A stretch of DNA of 46,381 nucleotides. Source: an uncultured Faecalibacterium sp. GTDB lineage: Bacteria; Bacillota; Clostridia; Oscillospirales; Ruminococcaceae. Shown here piece by piece: positions 1 through 7,634 of the stretch; position 1 is the first letter of the stretch, and the number at the start of each line of letters is the position of its first letter. The notes below the pieces were generated by a model. It searched no databases. It had not been told where the DNA came from and was given only the letters and a program-made list of their open reading frames with translations. The stretch is from the NCBI GenBank assembly GCA_944385995.1, contig CALWZL010000001.1, forward strand, positions 1 to 46,381. The letters are read 5' to 3'. The translations under genes and the position numbers were made by a program.

Positions 1-35
1 GGAGAGCACAGATTTTGTGGGTTCATGATGAAATG

Positions 36-64
36 AGTGTACCGGTTTTGACAGGGAAAGTCAA
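36..64 (-). promoter_or_regulatory. Leftward sigma-A promoter (proximal)
   Basis: Read on the minus strand, TTGACT (59-64) is separated by exactly 17 bases from TACACT (36-41). Transcription would start near base 28 and leave the window, so a leftward gene must lie just outside. No coding part of that gene can be recognised inside the window. Confidence 0.65.
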
Positions 65-79
65 TCCTTGCATCTCCTT

Positions 80-109
80 ATTATACCGGACCGAAGCCAG
101 GTTCTGCAA
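80..109 (-). promoter_or_regulatory. Leftward sigma-A promoter (distal)
   Basis: On the minus strand a perfect TATAAT (80-85) lies 18 bases downstream of TTGCAG (104-109). Together with the promoter at 36-64 it forms a tandem pair serving the gene left of the window. The -10 is followed by AAGGAG, a purine-rich start region that recurs elsewhere in this window. Confidence 0.5.
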
Positions 110-220
110 GCCTGCCCCAGCAAAAACCAGGTGAAACAAAATATGCAGCCGGTTCAACCGACGGCCTTTCGCCCCAAACATCTAAAAAAGGACGTAACGA
201 ATGAAAATTATGGTGTTTGA

Positions 221-249
221 TTGACACCAGATGCCCCCTGTGATAGAAT
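221..249 (+). promoter_or_regulatory. Sigma-A promoter of the Tat lipoprotein gene
   Basis: TTGACA (221-226), a 17-base spacer and TAGAAT (244-249) form a near-consensus promoter. The expected start near 256 lies downstream of an upstream in-frame ATG at 231, which supports translation from 339 instead. The rest of 1-220 shows only the leftward promoters. Confidence 0.75.
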
Positions 250-338
250 CAGACCATAACCAGACGTATGCCGCGGCAGCTCTTGGGAGGCTGCAGGGCC
301 GGTGTATCATCAAAAAGAAATGTGAAGGAGGACATCCT

Positions 339-1031
339 ATGTCTTGCAAAATCTCCCGCAGAAACTTTATGAGGTGTGCCGGCATAGGCGCCCTGGCCGT
401 GGCTTCCAGCAGCCTTTTGGGAGGCTGCACCAAGTTTGATGCCGAGTATGGCCTGGGCCAGATTGTCACCTGGACCGACAAAGAGGGCGGCAGCGTCACC
501 ATGAAGATTGCCGAGGCCTGGGAAGTGACGGCTGACAGCCACGCCGACGTGGCGAAGAATTTCCAGCTGAAGGTTGCCGACGGCCAGCGGTACGTCTACC
601 TGCGGATGGACCTGACCAACACTTCCTCCGAAGAGATTGAGCTGTACAACAAGCGCTTCAGCTTTGACTGGTTTGAGACCAAGTACACCGATGAGAAAGT
701 GCGGGATTACTTCTATCAGTGGGAGAAGGACGCCGAGGACACCAGCGGCACCCCCACCTATCCCAACGCCAACCGGATGGTGAAGGCCCCCGCCGTCATC
801 TGGGCCTACAACAACGGCATGTACCTGAACGACGGCAAGTTTGGCGCCGTCTGCTACACCGGCACCGCCGGCCAGCCCCGCAAGGAAAATACATACGCCA
901 ATATTCCCCGGGGAACCTCTTACATTGACTGCATCGGCCAGGTCACCGAGAATCTCCAGACCCTCCGCATTGTCTACCGTCTGGCCAACAAAGAGGTCAA
1001 CTTTGTGATTTATCCCTCCCAGCTGGGCTGA
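339..1031 (+). CDS. Tat-exported lipoprotein with Ig-like (DUF4352-type) domain
   Basis: A 230-residue predicted lipoprotein of unknown function. The N-terminus carries a twin-arginine motif (SRRNFM, residues 6-11), a hydrophobic stretch and a lipobox ending LGGC with the lipidated Cys at 30, so it looks like a Tat-exported, membrane-anchored surface protein. The remainder is beta-rich, and a segment around residues 75-110 resembles the DUF4352/immunoglobulin-like fold of Firmicute lipoproteins; that assignment is tentative. The start at 339 follows a GAAGGAGG site and lies downstream of the promoter at 221-249; an in-frame ATG at 231 precedes the predicted transcription start. It is monocistronic and ends in a terminator shared with the convergent gene. 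Confidence 0.8.
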   Translation: MSCKISRRNFMRCAGIGALAVASSSLLGGCTKFDAEYGLGQIVTWTDKEGGSVTMKIAEAWEVTADSHADVAKNFQLKVADGQRYVYLRMDLTNTSSEEIELYNKRFSFDWFETKYTDEKVRDYFYQWEKDAEDTSGTPTYPNANRMVKAPAVIWAYNNGMYLNDGKFGAVCYTGTAGQPRKENTYANIPRGTSYIDCIGQVTENLQTLRIVYRLANKEVNFVIYPSQLG

Positions 1032-1060
1032 TAGCGCCCAAACCGATTCGGACAACCAAA

Positions 1061-1090
1061 AAGCTGCCGCAAGTCATTGCGGCAGCTTTT
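1061..1090. terminator. Bidirectional intrinsic terminator
   Basis: A perfect 10-bp stem, AAGCTGCCGC (1061-1070) with GCGGCAGCTT (1079-1088), has an 8-base loop, a T-rich 3' side and an A-rich 5' side. It separates two convergent genes and can serve both. Confidence 0.85.
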
Positions 1091-1100
1091 CTTGTTGGGG

Positions 1101-2174
1101 TTACGATTTGGATTGGTCGTCGTTTTTCCGGTGCAGACGCTCCCGCAGCGCATCCAGAGAGAGGCTGCGGCGTCCGTGGCGCATCCGGGGGAAGGCGTTG
1201 ACCAGACGGCCGGTTCCAAAGAAGGCGGTCCGCCGCATCTGGTCCCGCATCTGGGCCTGGATTTCCTCCGAGCGGGCTTCCAGTTCGGCCTGAATCCGCT
1301 CCAGCTGAAGCAGTTCGGAAGCCCGGTCGGTGGCCCGTTCCATGGTGCCGGCTGCCGCCAGGCGGGCCGCTTCGGCGGCCTCGGCAGCGTTCAGACGGGC
1401 CAGTTCACCGGCCCGGCGGGCAGCGTCGACGGCTTCATCGGCCTTGGCCCGGGCGGCCCGGGTGGCCTGCTGCATATCCCGGCGGGACAGCTTTTCCCCG
1501 GCGGTGCGCAGTTCGGCGCCGGCCAGTTTCAGCTGGAGACGGCTCTCATCCAGTTTCTGGTCGGCATCCATGGCGGTGGAACCGATCAGGCCGGTCATGG
1601 CATCGCTGACATCGTGGATGCCGTCGGCAATCCGTTCCAGGGTGTCCAGCTCGTCGGCCAGCCCTGCCGCCGTGATGGTGGTCACCACCAGGTCCACGGC
1701 ATAGACCAGATAGAGCAGACCGATCAAGATCCAGCCGATGGTGGTGGGAATCATCTCCACCACCAGAGCGATGGTGGGGTGGACCAGCTTCATCATAAAG
1801 ACCGATCCCAGCCCCCAGTACAGACAGAACTCCAGGCAGATGTAGCCGCCCAGGTTGAAGGGCTTGTCGGTGTAGTCCCACCAGCGGGTGTGGTAGATCT
1901 TGTAGAGAATCCAGCCGCCGGCCAGCTCGATGGCGCTGGGAATGATGACTCCTCCGATGAACAACAGAATGTTATTGTCCAGCAGGGGGGTCAGGAAAAA
2001 CAACAGGGTCAGCATCCCAAAGCCGTAGATGGGGCAGACCGGGCCGTTCAGAAAGCCGCGGTTGACCAGCTTGCCGGTGGTGACGGCGGCATAAGCCACC
2101 TCCACGCACCAGCCCAGACAGGAATAAATCAAAAAGTAAGCTGCAATTTGATACAACGTGAATCCAAACAGCAT
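1101..2174 (-). CDS. CmpB-like multi-pass membrane protein with C-terminal coiled coil
   Basis: A 357-residue membrane protein of the family annotated as putative ABC transporter permease (ABC_trans_CmpB, PF06541). Residues about 1-170 hold around five hydrophobic helices, including the family-like YFLIYSCLGWCVEVAY and VNRGFLNGPVCPIYGFG segments. Residues about 175-350 are soluble, rich in Ala, Glu and Arg, and look like a long coiled coil. No ABC ATPase lies nearby, so the permease label is unproven. The start follows GGAGGGAGTTCC. It is the last gene of the leftward alaX-trmB operon, 24 bases after trmB. Confidence 0.75.
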   Translation of the reverse strand: MLFGFTLYQIAAYFLIYSCLGWCVEVAYAAVTTGKLVNRGFLNGPVCPIYGFGMLTLLFFLTPLLDNNILLFIGGVIIPSAIELAGGWILYKIYHTRWWDYTDKPFNLGGYICLEFCLYWGLGSVFMMKLVHPTIALVVEMIPTTIGWILIGLLYLVYAVDLVVTTITAAGLADELDTLERIADGIHDVSDAMTGLIGSTAMDADQKLDESRLQLKLAGAELRTAGEKLSRRDMQQATRAARAKADEAVDAARRAGELARLNAAEAAEAARLAAAGTMERATDRASELLQLERIQAELEARSEEIQAQMRDQMRRTAFFGTGRLVNAFPRMRHGRRSLSLDALRERLHRKNDDQSKS

Positions 2175-2198
2175 GGAACTCCCTCCGCAGACGCCGTT

Positions 2199-2951
2199 TT
2201 ATGCGTTGGTGTCAGAGACGGCCCCGGCGTCTTCTTCTTCCTGGCCGCCCCGGCGCTTGGGCTCCACCCAGGTGACGCTCTCGTCGCCGGGGATTTTGCG
2301 GGCGATCAGGGCTTTGATGTCGATTCCCATCTCGGTGAACATCCCCTCGTGTTCGGTGCGGATGTTCCAGGCCGGCTCATTCTGGTGAAGGTTGAAGGTC
2401 TGCCAGGTGATTTCGTACCCCGCCGCGGGGAAGTAGCCCAGGCTGTCCCGGAACAGGTCATCGTCGTCGGTCTTGAAATAGATTTCCCCGCCGTCCACCA
2501 AAAAATCCCGGTACTGGATCAGCTGCCGGGGATGGGTCAGCCGGTGCTTGTTGGAGGAGGCGTTTTTGCTCCAGGGATTGCAGAAGTTGATGTAGATGCG
2601 GCTGACGGTATCCTCGGGGGTGAACAGGTTGCGAATCCGCTCGATGTCGGCGCTCATGATGCGGACATTGTCGATGGGACGATTGGCGGCGGCGTAGGCC
2701 GCCTCGATTTTCCGCTTGGCCAGAATCAGGACCTTGTCGGTGATGTCGATGCCCAGATAGTTGTTTTCGGGGTGGGCGGCGGCCAGCTGGGAAATAAACC
2801 CACCCTTGCCGCAGCCCAGCTCCAGCACCAGGGGCTGTTCGGGACGGGCAAACTGCTGATGCCACTGTCCCTGGAGATGGAAGGGGTCGTGGATGTGGAA
2901 GTCGGCGGCGAGCAGCTCGGCCCGCGCGTAGGGCTTGAAACGCATGCGCAT
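2199..2951 (-). CDS. trmB: tRNA (guanine-N7-)-methyltransferase TrmB
   Basis: A class I SAM-dependent methyltransferase that forms m7G46 in the variable loop of tRNA. The SAM motif LELGCGKGGF sits at about residues 43-52, followed by an acidic motif II (LGIDI). Further in are the family segments around INFCNPWSK and RLTHPRQL. The length of 250 residues fits, with a slightly extended, acidic C-terminus. AAGGAG precedes the chosen start; a second Met two codons later is also possible. It lies between the alaX-like gene and the CmpB-like gene with gaps of 34 and 24 bases, suggesting one leftward operon with an RNA-quality theme. Confidence 0.92.
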   Translation of the reverse strand: MRMRFKPYARAELLAADFHIHDPFHLQGQWHQQFARPEQPLVLELGCGKGGFISQLAAAHPENNYLGIDITDKVLILAKRKIEAAYAAANRPIDNVRIMSADIERIRNLFTPEDTVSRIYINFCNPWSKNASSNKHRLTHPRQLIQYRDFLVDGGEIYFKTDDDDLFRDSLGYFPAAGYEITWQTFNLHQNEPAWNIRTEHEGMFTEMGIDIKALIARKIPGDESVTWVEPKRRGGQEEEDAGAVSDTNA

Positions 2952-2985
2952 AGGGATATACTCCTTGTTGTGTCAATCACGGATT

Positions 2986-4173
2986 TTACGAATGGGCGGC
3001 TTCCCGGAGAAAGGCCTCCACCGCCTCGGGGGCCGCGGAACAGCTTCCCTGGCAGATGCCGGGCTTGCCGCCGCCCCGTCCGCCGCAGGCGGCGTTGAGG
3101 GCCTTGGTCAGAGGCCGGACATCTCCCTCCCGGCGGGCCAGACAGTAGCCGCAGCCCTTGTCGGTGGGGGTCAGGGCGGCGCACAGGCCGTCGGTGGCCT
3201 CGGTCAGACGGACCGCCAGACGGTGGAGCCCGTCGGGGTCCAGACCGGGTACGGTGCGGATGGCGTCCTCGTGGGGGGATACCACCCCCGCCAGGGCGTC
3301 AAAGAGCTGGCCGCAGAGGCCGTACTGGGCAAACTTGAGGGCGGTGAGTTCGGCGTGCACCCGGCGGACGGCGTTGGCAGTCTCGACGGGCTTGGCGCTC
3401 AGCTCGGCCACAATGGCGCTCTGGCGGTCCTGCATGGCCTGGACTTCGGCCAGGGCCCGGCCGCCGCAGACCACCGAAAGCCGCATTCCGCCCTTGTAGT
3501 GCTCGGCGGACAGGATCTTGATGAGGCCCACCTGACCGGTGGAAGCGGTGTGGGTGCCGCAGCAGGCACAGGCATCCGCCCCCGGAATGGTGACGATCCG
3601 CACCTGGCCCTCGATCTCCTTTTTGCTGCGGTAGGTCATGTGGGCCAGCTCTTCCCGGCTGGGATAGCTGATCTGGACCGGCAGGTCCCGCCAGACAAAG
3701 CGGTTGGCCTCGGTCTCGGCCTGGCGCAGCCCCTCGGGGCTGATGGGGACGCTGGTGTCCATCCGCACCGCCTCGCTGCCGATGTGAAAGCCCACATTTT
3801 CCGCCCCAAACAGCCGGTGCAGGGTTCCCGATAAGATATGCTCTCCGGTGTGCTGCTGCATCTTGTCAAACCGCCATTCCCAGTCGATGCGCTGATCGAC
3901 GGGGGTGCCGGGCCTGGCGGCAGGGGACAGAGCCGGGACGGTGTGCCAGATGACCCCGTCCTTTTCGTGGACATCGGTGACCTGCAGGACTGTCCCGTCG
4001 GGCAGGGTCAGGGTGCCCCGGTCGGAAGGCTGACCGCCTCCCTCGGGGTAAAAGACGGTGCCGGTCATGGCAATCCGGCCCCCGCCACCGTCCAGGGGCT
4101 CAGCGGCCAGAATGAGGGCCGACGCCTCGGTGCGGTAGGCGTCGGCTTGGTAAAAATGTTCGGTTGGGTGCAT
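2986..4173 (-). CDS. AlaX-like alanyl-tRNA editing hydrolase with DHHA1 tail
   Basis: A 395-residue trans-editing protein related to the editing and C-Ala parts of alanyl-tRNA synthetase, expected to deacylate mischarged Ser- or Gly-tRNA(Ala). The zinc ligands are visible: HTGEH (His108 and His112) and CCGTH (Cys204 and His208). The N-terminus has the expected VFYPEGGGQPSDRG motif, and the C-terminus carries a glycine-rich GGRGGGKP motif of the DHHA1 domain. I chose the ATG at 4173 because AGAGAGGG lies 8 bases upstream; an in-frame ATG at 4206 has no ribosome site. It is the first gene of the leftward trmB operon, with a promoter and a dyad at 4261-4282. Confidence 0.88.
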   Translation of the reverse strand: MHPTEHFYQADAYRTEASALILAAEPLDGGGGRIAMTGTVFYPEGGGQPSDRGTLTLPDGTVLQVTDVHEKDGVIWHTVPALSPAARPGTPVDQRIDWEWRFDKMQQHTGEHILSGTLHRLFGAENVGFHIGSEAVRMDTSVPISPEGLRQAETEANRFVWRDLPVQISYPSREELAHMTYRSKKEIEGQVRIVTIPGADACACCGTHTASTGQVGLIKILSAEHYKGGMRLSVVCGGRALAEVQAMQDRQSAIVAELSAKPVETANAVRRVHAELTALKFAQYGLCGQLFDALAGVVSPHEDAIRTVPGLDPDGLHRLAVRLTEATDGLCAALTPTDKGCGYCLARREGDVRPLTKALNAACGGRGGGKPGICQGSCSAAPEAVEAFLREAAHS

Positions 4174-4260
4174 GTTGAATTCCCTCTCTTTCGACTTGGC
4201 CTGCATCCGGCAGGACAGACGAAAACCATCTCAGCGCGAAGCGCTTGCATTTGGGTCAAA

Positions 4261-4277
4261 TAGCCTGTTTGAGGCTA
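4261..4277. promoter_or_regulatory. Palindrome at the alaX-operon transcription start
   Basis: A perfect dyad TAGCCT-GTTTG-AGGCTA overlaps the edge of a minus-strand TATAAT (4277-4282) and covers the predicted start site. It could be a repressor operator or a 5' hairpin of the mRNA. No -35 of good quality is seen; TTTTCC lies 17 bases upstream of the -10. Confidence 0.5.
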
Positions 4278-4386
4278 TTATACCACGATTTTTGCCTGTG
4301 GAAAATAGTCAGCGGTTGTGATATCATAAAATAGACAGGGCCGCGCACGAAAAGGCGGTACGTTTGAAAAAAGAGAGGAACGGAAC

Positions 4387-5952
4387 ATGCGTGAAAGTGG
4401 AATTTTGATGCCGGTATCCAGTCTGCCCGGACCCTACGGGATTGGCTGCTTCGGCGCAGAGGCTGTGAAATTTGTGGACTTCCTCGCGGCAGCGGGCCAG
4501 AGCATCTGGCAGATTTTGCCCCTCAGCCCCACCGGTTACGGTGACAGCCCCTACCAGAGCTGTTCGGCCTTTGCAGGCAACCCCTATTTCATCGATCTGG
4601 AGACGCTGCGGGATGAGGGCCTCCTGACCAAGGCCCAGCTGGAGGACGCAGACTGGGGCGAGGACCCCTGCGTGGTGGATTACGGCGCCCTGTACAACAG
4701 CCGTTATGAGCTTCTGCGGGCCGCCTATGCGGCATGGCGGGCCGGCTGTGTGGGCCTCCATGGCTGCAAGATCTACTATCCCGACGACTACTATGCTTTC
4801 ACCCTCGCCAACGAGGACTGGCTGGATGATTACGCCCTGTATATGGCCCTCAAGGCAGATCAGAAGATGAAGCCCTGGACCGAATGGCCCCGGGAATACC
4901 GTCTGCGGGACGCCGAAGCCCTGCGGCAGTACACCGCTGCGCATGGGGAGGAAATCGGCTTCTGGAAGTTCCTGCAATACATGTTCAGCAAGCAGTGGAG
5001 CAAGCTGAAAGCTTACGCCAACGCCAAGGGCATTCAGATTCTGGGGGATATGCCCATTTATGTTTCGGCCGACTCGGTGGACGCATGGGTGGGCGGCCGC
5101 CTGTTTGAACTGGACAGCGAGGGCCGGTTTGCCCGGGTGGCGGGCTGCCCGCCGGATTACTTTGCCGCTGACGGCCAGCTCTGGGGCAATCCTCTCTACG
5201 ACTGGAACTATCACCGCCAGACCGGCTTTGCCTGGTGGATCAAGCGGGTCCGGTACGCCACCTCGATTTATGACCTGGTGCGGATTGACCACTTCCGCGG
5301 CTTTGATACCTATTGGGCCATCCCGGCCACAAGCACCACCGCCAAGACCGGCAAGTGGGAGCAGGGCCCCGGCATGGAGCTGTTCCACGCCCTGGAACAT
5401 GCCCTGGGCAAGCTGCCCATCATTGCGGAGGACCTGGGCGACCTGACCGACAGCGTCCGCCAGCTGCTGGCCGACAGCGGTTTCCCCGGCATGAAGGTGC
5501 TGCAATTCGCCTTTACCGGCGGGGACAACGAGTATCTCCCCTATAATCACATCAAAAACTGCGTGGTCTACCCGGGCACCCACGACAACACCACCCTCAC
5601 CGACTGGTGGGAGAATACGGCCACCAAAAAAGAGAAGCAGAACGCCGCGGCTTATCTGCACATGACGGCCCACCTGAAGCCCACCGCGGCCCAGGCCGAG
5701 GCGGTCAAGCCGGCCGAGGCCCGTCAGGCCCTGATCCGGGCGGCACTGAGCTCCCCGGCGGACCGGGCCATCATTCCGCTGTACGACTGGCTGGGGCTGG
5801 GCGCCGAGGCACATCTGAACACCCCGGGCCGTCTGGGCGGCAACTGGGCCTGGCGCGCCAAAAAAGGGTTCGACACCGCTGTGCTGGCAGAGCGGATCCG
5901 CCAGGAATGTGAGGTAAGCTGCCGCACCCGGGAGAATCTTTTGGCAGAATGA
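4387..5952 (+). CDS. malQ: 4-alpha-glucanotransferase (amylomaltase)
   Basis: A GH77 disproportionating enzyme that transfers maltodextrin segments between alpha-1,4-glucans, in the cytoplasm. Length (521 residues) matches the family. Visible landmarks are ILPLSPTGYGDSPYQ (42-56) and WGNPLYDW (266-273). The catalytic triad is Asp301 in VRIDHFRGF (nucleophile), Glu348 in IAEDLG (acid/base) and Asp400 in PGTHDNTT. The start follows AGAGAGGAACGGAAC. It stands alone between the divergent alaX operon and the GGDEF gene. No other maltose gene is in the window. Confidence 0.96.
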   Translation: MRESGILMPVSSLPGPYGIGCFGAEAVKFVDFLAAAGQSIWQILPLSPTGYGDSPYQSCSAFAGNPYFIDLETLRDEGLLTKAQLEDADWGEDPCVVDYGALYNSRYELLRAAYAAWRAGCVGLHGCKIYYPDDYYAFTLANEDWLDDYALYMALKADQKMKPWTEWPREYRLRDAEALRQYTAAHGEEIGFWKFLQYMFSKQWSKLKAYANAKGIQILGDMPIYVSADSVDAWVGGRLFELDSEGRFARVAGCPPDYFAADGQLWGNPLYDWNYHRQTGFAWWIKRVRYATSIYDLVRIDHFRGFDTYWAIPATSTTAKTGKWEQGPGMELFHALEHALGKLPIIAEDLGDLTDSVRQLLADSGFPGMKVLQFAFTGGDNEYLPYNHIKNCVVYPGTHDNTTLTDWWENTATKKEKQNAAAYLHMTAHLKPTAAQAEAVKPAEARQALIRAALSSPADRAIIPLYDWLGLGAEAHLNTPGRLGGNWAWRAKKGFDTAVLAERIRQECEVSCRTRENLLAE

Positions 5953-5992
5953 CAAAAATTCCCCACTTATAGGGAAAAGTTGCGCCCGCAGC

Positions 5993-6021
5993 TGGAAAAT
6001 TCATATCGTCCGTGTTATAAT
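5993..6021 (+). promoter_or_regulatory. Extended -10 promoter of the GGDEF-like gene
   Basis: TGGAAA (5993-5998), a 17-base spacer and TATAAT (6016-6021) preceded by TG at 6013-6014, giving an extended -10. The transcript would have a leader of about 115 bases before the start at 6144. Confidence 0.65.
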
Positions 6022-6143
6022 TTACATATGCTGGTTATTTAGACAAGCTGGCGGGCAGACGGCCCGTCCGAGGGAATATGCGGCCGCCTTGGGGCGGCTT
6101 CGGAAGGCCCGGTGCGCAGAGGGGCCTTTGGAGGCTGCCTGTA

Positions 6144-6989
6144 ATGAAGAAGGTCCGGCGCACAGCGGGGGAAACAACAATGAAAAAAGGATGTACGGTG
6201 CAAGACCTGCAAAAGTTGGCCGAAGCGCTGCAGGCGGTCTTTGACGATGTCAGCGTGGTAGAGCTGCCGCCCGAATGCGAGGACCACTGGCAGGACGATG
6301 CCATGCAGGTGAGCTATGAGCAGGGAGGCGGCCAGGTGAGTTGTGTGCTCCGACGCCGCGTCCAGACAGACCGGGGCAGTTATGGCATTCAGATGAGTGC
6401 CCCCCTGGCGGGCAACACCCTGCCCGAGGACCGGATGACCGAGCGGGAGCGGGAACTGGTGCGGGAGGATCTCAACCGGGATTTCCTGACAGGCGCCTAC
6501 AACCGCCGGTACATTGAGACGGTGTTCCGTCAGAAACTGGACAAGATTCTCAGCGAGGGCGGCCAGGCCGCCGCGGCCCTGGTTTCGCTGGACGAAGCCG
6601 ACCGGCTGCGCTACACCCACGGCCAGCCGGCGCTGGATCAGATCGTCTGTACCATCGTCAACCAGTGGAAAAAGCACTACGACCTTCCCTGCAGCCGGGT
6701 GGTCTGCCGTCTCCACGGCGGGATCCTCCTGATTGTCTGCGAGGGAATGACGGTGGAGCAGCTGGGAGCGGAAATTCGCCAGTATTATGAGGAAATGCCC
6801 TGTGACTGCATTGCGGGCACCGGGATGATGAGCCGGGTGGCCTTCACCCTGTCCATCGGGGTGGCCGGCACCGCCGAGCTCCCGGAGGGTCAGCGCAGCT
6901 GGGAGGGCCTGTATCACCTGTGCGACAAGCGCCTGTGTGCCGCAGTGGCCGACGGCGGCGACTGCATCCGCACCGCGGACGAAGTTTGA
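6144..6989 (+). CDS. Degenerate GGDEF-domain protein
   Basis: A 281-residue cytoplasmic protein whose second half is a GGDEF fold. The family start motif DFLTGAYNRR is intact (113-122). The active-site loop that should read GGDEF is HGGIL (191-195), and the Asp of the inhibitory RxxD site is also missing. It is therefore unlikely to make cyclic di-GMP and may act as a binding or regulatory module. The N-terminal 100 residues are not recognised. GGAGG lies 9 bases before the ATG at 6144; a second in-frame ATG at 6180 has a weaker site. The frame is undamaged, so this is not a recent pseudogene. Confidence 0.8.
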   Translation: MKKVRRTAGETTMKKGCTVQDLQKLAEALQAVFDDVSVVELPPECEDHWQDDAMQVSYEQGGGQVSCVLRRRVQTDRGSYGIQMSAPLAGNTLPEDRMTERERELVREDLNRDFLTGAYNRRYIETVFRQKLDKILSEGGQAAAALVSLDEADRLRYTHGQPALDQIVCTIVNQWKKHYDLPCSRVVCRLHGGILLIVCEGMTVEQLGAEIRQYYEEMPCDCIAGTGMMSRVAFTLSIGVAGTAELPEGQRSWEGLYHLCDKRLCAAVADGGDCIRTADEV

Positions 6990-7027
6990 AGAATGTTCCA
7001 TCAGCCCGGTCTGGACAGATGTCCCGG

Positions 7028-7047
7028 CCGGGCGTTTTTCCGCCCGG
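7028..7047. repeat. GC hairpin after the GGDEF-like gene
   Basis: A perfect 7-bp stem CCGGGCG / CGCCCGG with a TTTTTC loop. It has no downstream T-tract, so it is not a classical terminator. It could be an mRNA end-protecting hairpin or part of the next leader. Confidence 0.4.
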
Positions 7048-7057
7048 AAGGCGGTAT

Positions 7058-7137
7058 AAAAGCCCCCTTTTGGTACACACTAGGATGCAAAGTCCCCCCA
7101 GCGGGGACCTTCCCTAGACCCAAAAGGAGGCTTTTTT
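7058..7137 (+). promoter_or_regulatory. Structured leader: nested hairpin burying the ribosome site
   Basis: The 16-base arms 7058-7073 (AAAAGCCCCCTTTTGG) and 7120-7135 (CCAAAAGGAGGCTTTT) pair with one C-A mismatch. Between them lie an inner pair CTAGG/CCTAG (7080-7084, 7113-7117) and a third, GTCCCC/GGGGAC. The 3' arm contains the AAGGAGG ribosome site of the gene at 7140 and ends in a T-tract (7132-7137). The structure could act as a terminator, a translation switch or both. No promoter is evident just upstream. Confidence 0.6.
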
Positions 7138-7139
7138 CG

Positions 7140-7580
7140 ATGGAACACCAGAAAAATGACAACCTGAACATGTTGGAAGCCGTGATCCAGAATACCGAGA
7201 TGGGCAAGAACACCCTGGCCCAGATTCTGCCCATGACCAACGATGCCCGGTTCCGGGCCGAGCTGATTCGGGAGCGGAACGGCTACCAGGAACTGAGCCA
7301 GGAGGCCCACACCGGCATGGAGGCCTGCGGCGGCGAGGCGCAGGGCCAGTCGGCCTTTGCCAAGATGAACACCAAGATGGGCATCAGCATGAAGACCCTC
7401 ACCGACAAATCCACCCGGAATCTGGCCGAGATGCTGTCGGAAGGCAGCAGCCAGGGGGTGATGGACTGCATCAAGTGCCAGAAGGACTATCCCAACGCCG
7501 CCCCCGGCACCAAGCGGCTGATGCAGCGGCTGCAGGACTTTGAGGAGGACAACCGAATCAAGCTGGAACAATTCCTGTAA
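7140..7580 (+). CDS. Small helical protein of unknown function
   Basis: A 146-residue soluble protein, nearly all predicted helix, rich in Met, Gln, Glu and Lys. The spacing of hydrophobic residues is compatible with a four-helix bundle. There is no signal peptide or membrane segment, and I do not recognise a named family. Two Cys (Cys-x-x-Cys, in IKCQKD) near residues 111-114 are notable. The start at 7140 follows a perfect AAGGAGG that is locked in the hairpin at 7058-7135; the longer open frame upstream runs through that structure and is rejected. It ends at a strong terminator. Confidence 0.75.
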   Translation: MEHQKNDNLNMLEAVIQNTEMGKNTLAQILPMTNDARFRAELIRERNGYQELSQEAHTGMEACGGEAQGQSAFAKMNTKMGISMKTLTDKSTRNLAEMLSEGSSQGVMDCIKCQKDYPNAAPGTKRLMQRLQDFEEDNRIKLEQFL

Positions 7581-7587
7581 AACCGAA

Positions 7588-7622
7588 AAAGCGCCGCCTC
7601 CCGGCCGGGGAGGCGGCGCTTT
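7588..7622. terminator. Strong bidirectional terminator
   Basis: A 15-bp perfect stem, AAAGCGCCGCCTCCC (7588-7602) with GGGAGGCGGCGCTTT (7608-7622), between the convergent helical-protein gene and mtnN. T or A runs flank both sides. Confidence 0.85.
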
Positions 7623-7634
7623 GTGCTCTGCATT

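Noticed and set aside
1077-3098. A 673-codon open frame on the plus strand over the CmpB-like and trmB genes
   Set aside because: It is a Gly/Pro/Gln-rich antisense shadow of GC-rich genes, with no ribosome site and no recognisable domain; the minus-strand genes have clear families.
7076-7110. Possible cyclic-di-GMP riboswitch before the helical-protein gene, because of GGATGCAAAGTCC near a GGDEF gene
   Set aside because: Only a short GCAAAG-like string matches; the second helix and receptor motifs of the class I riboswitch are absent and the element is too short.
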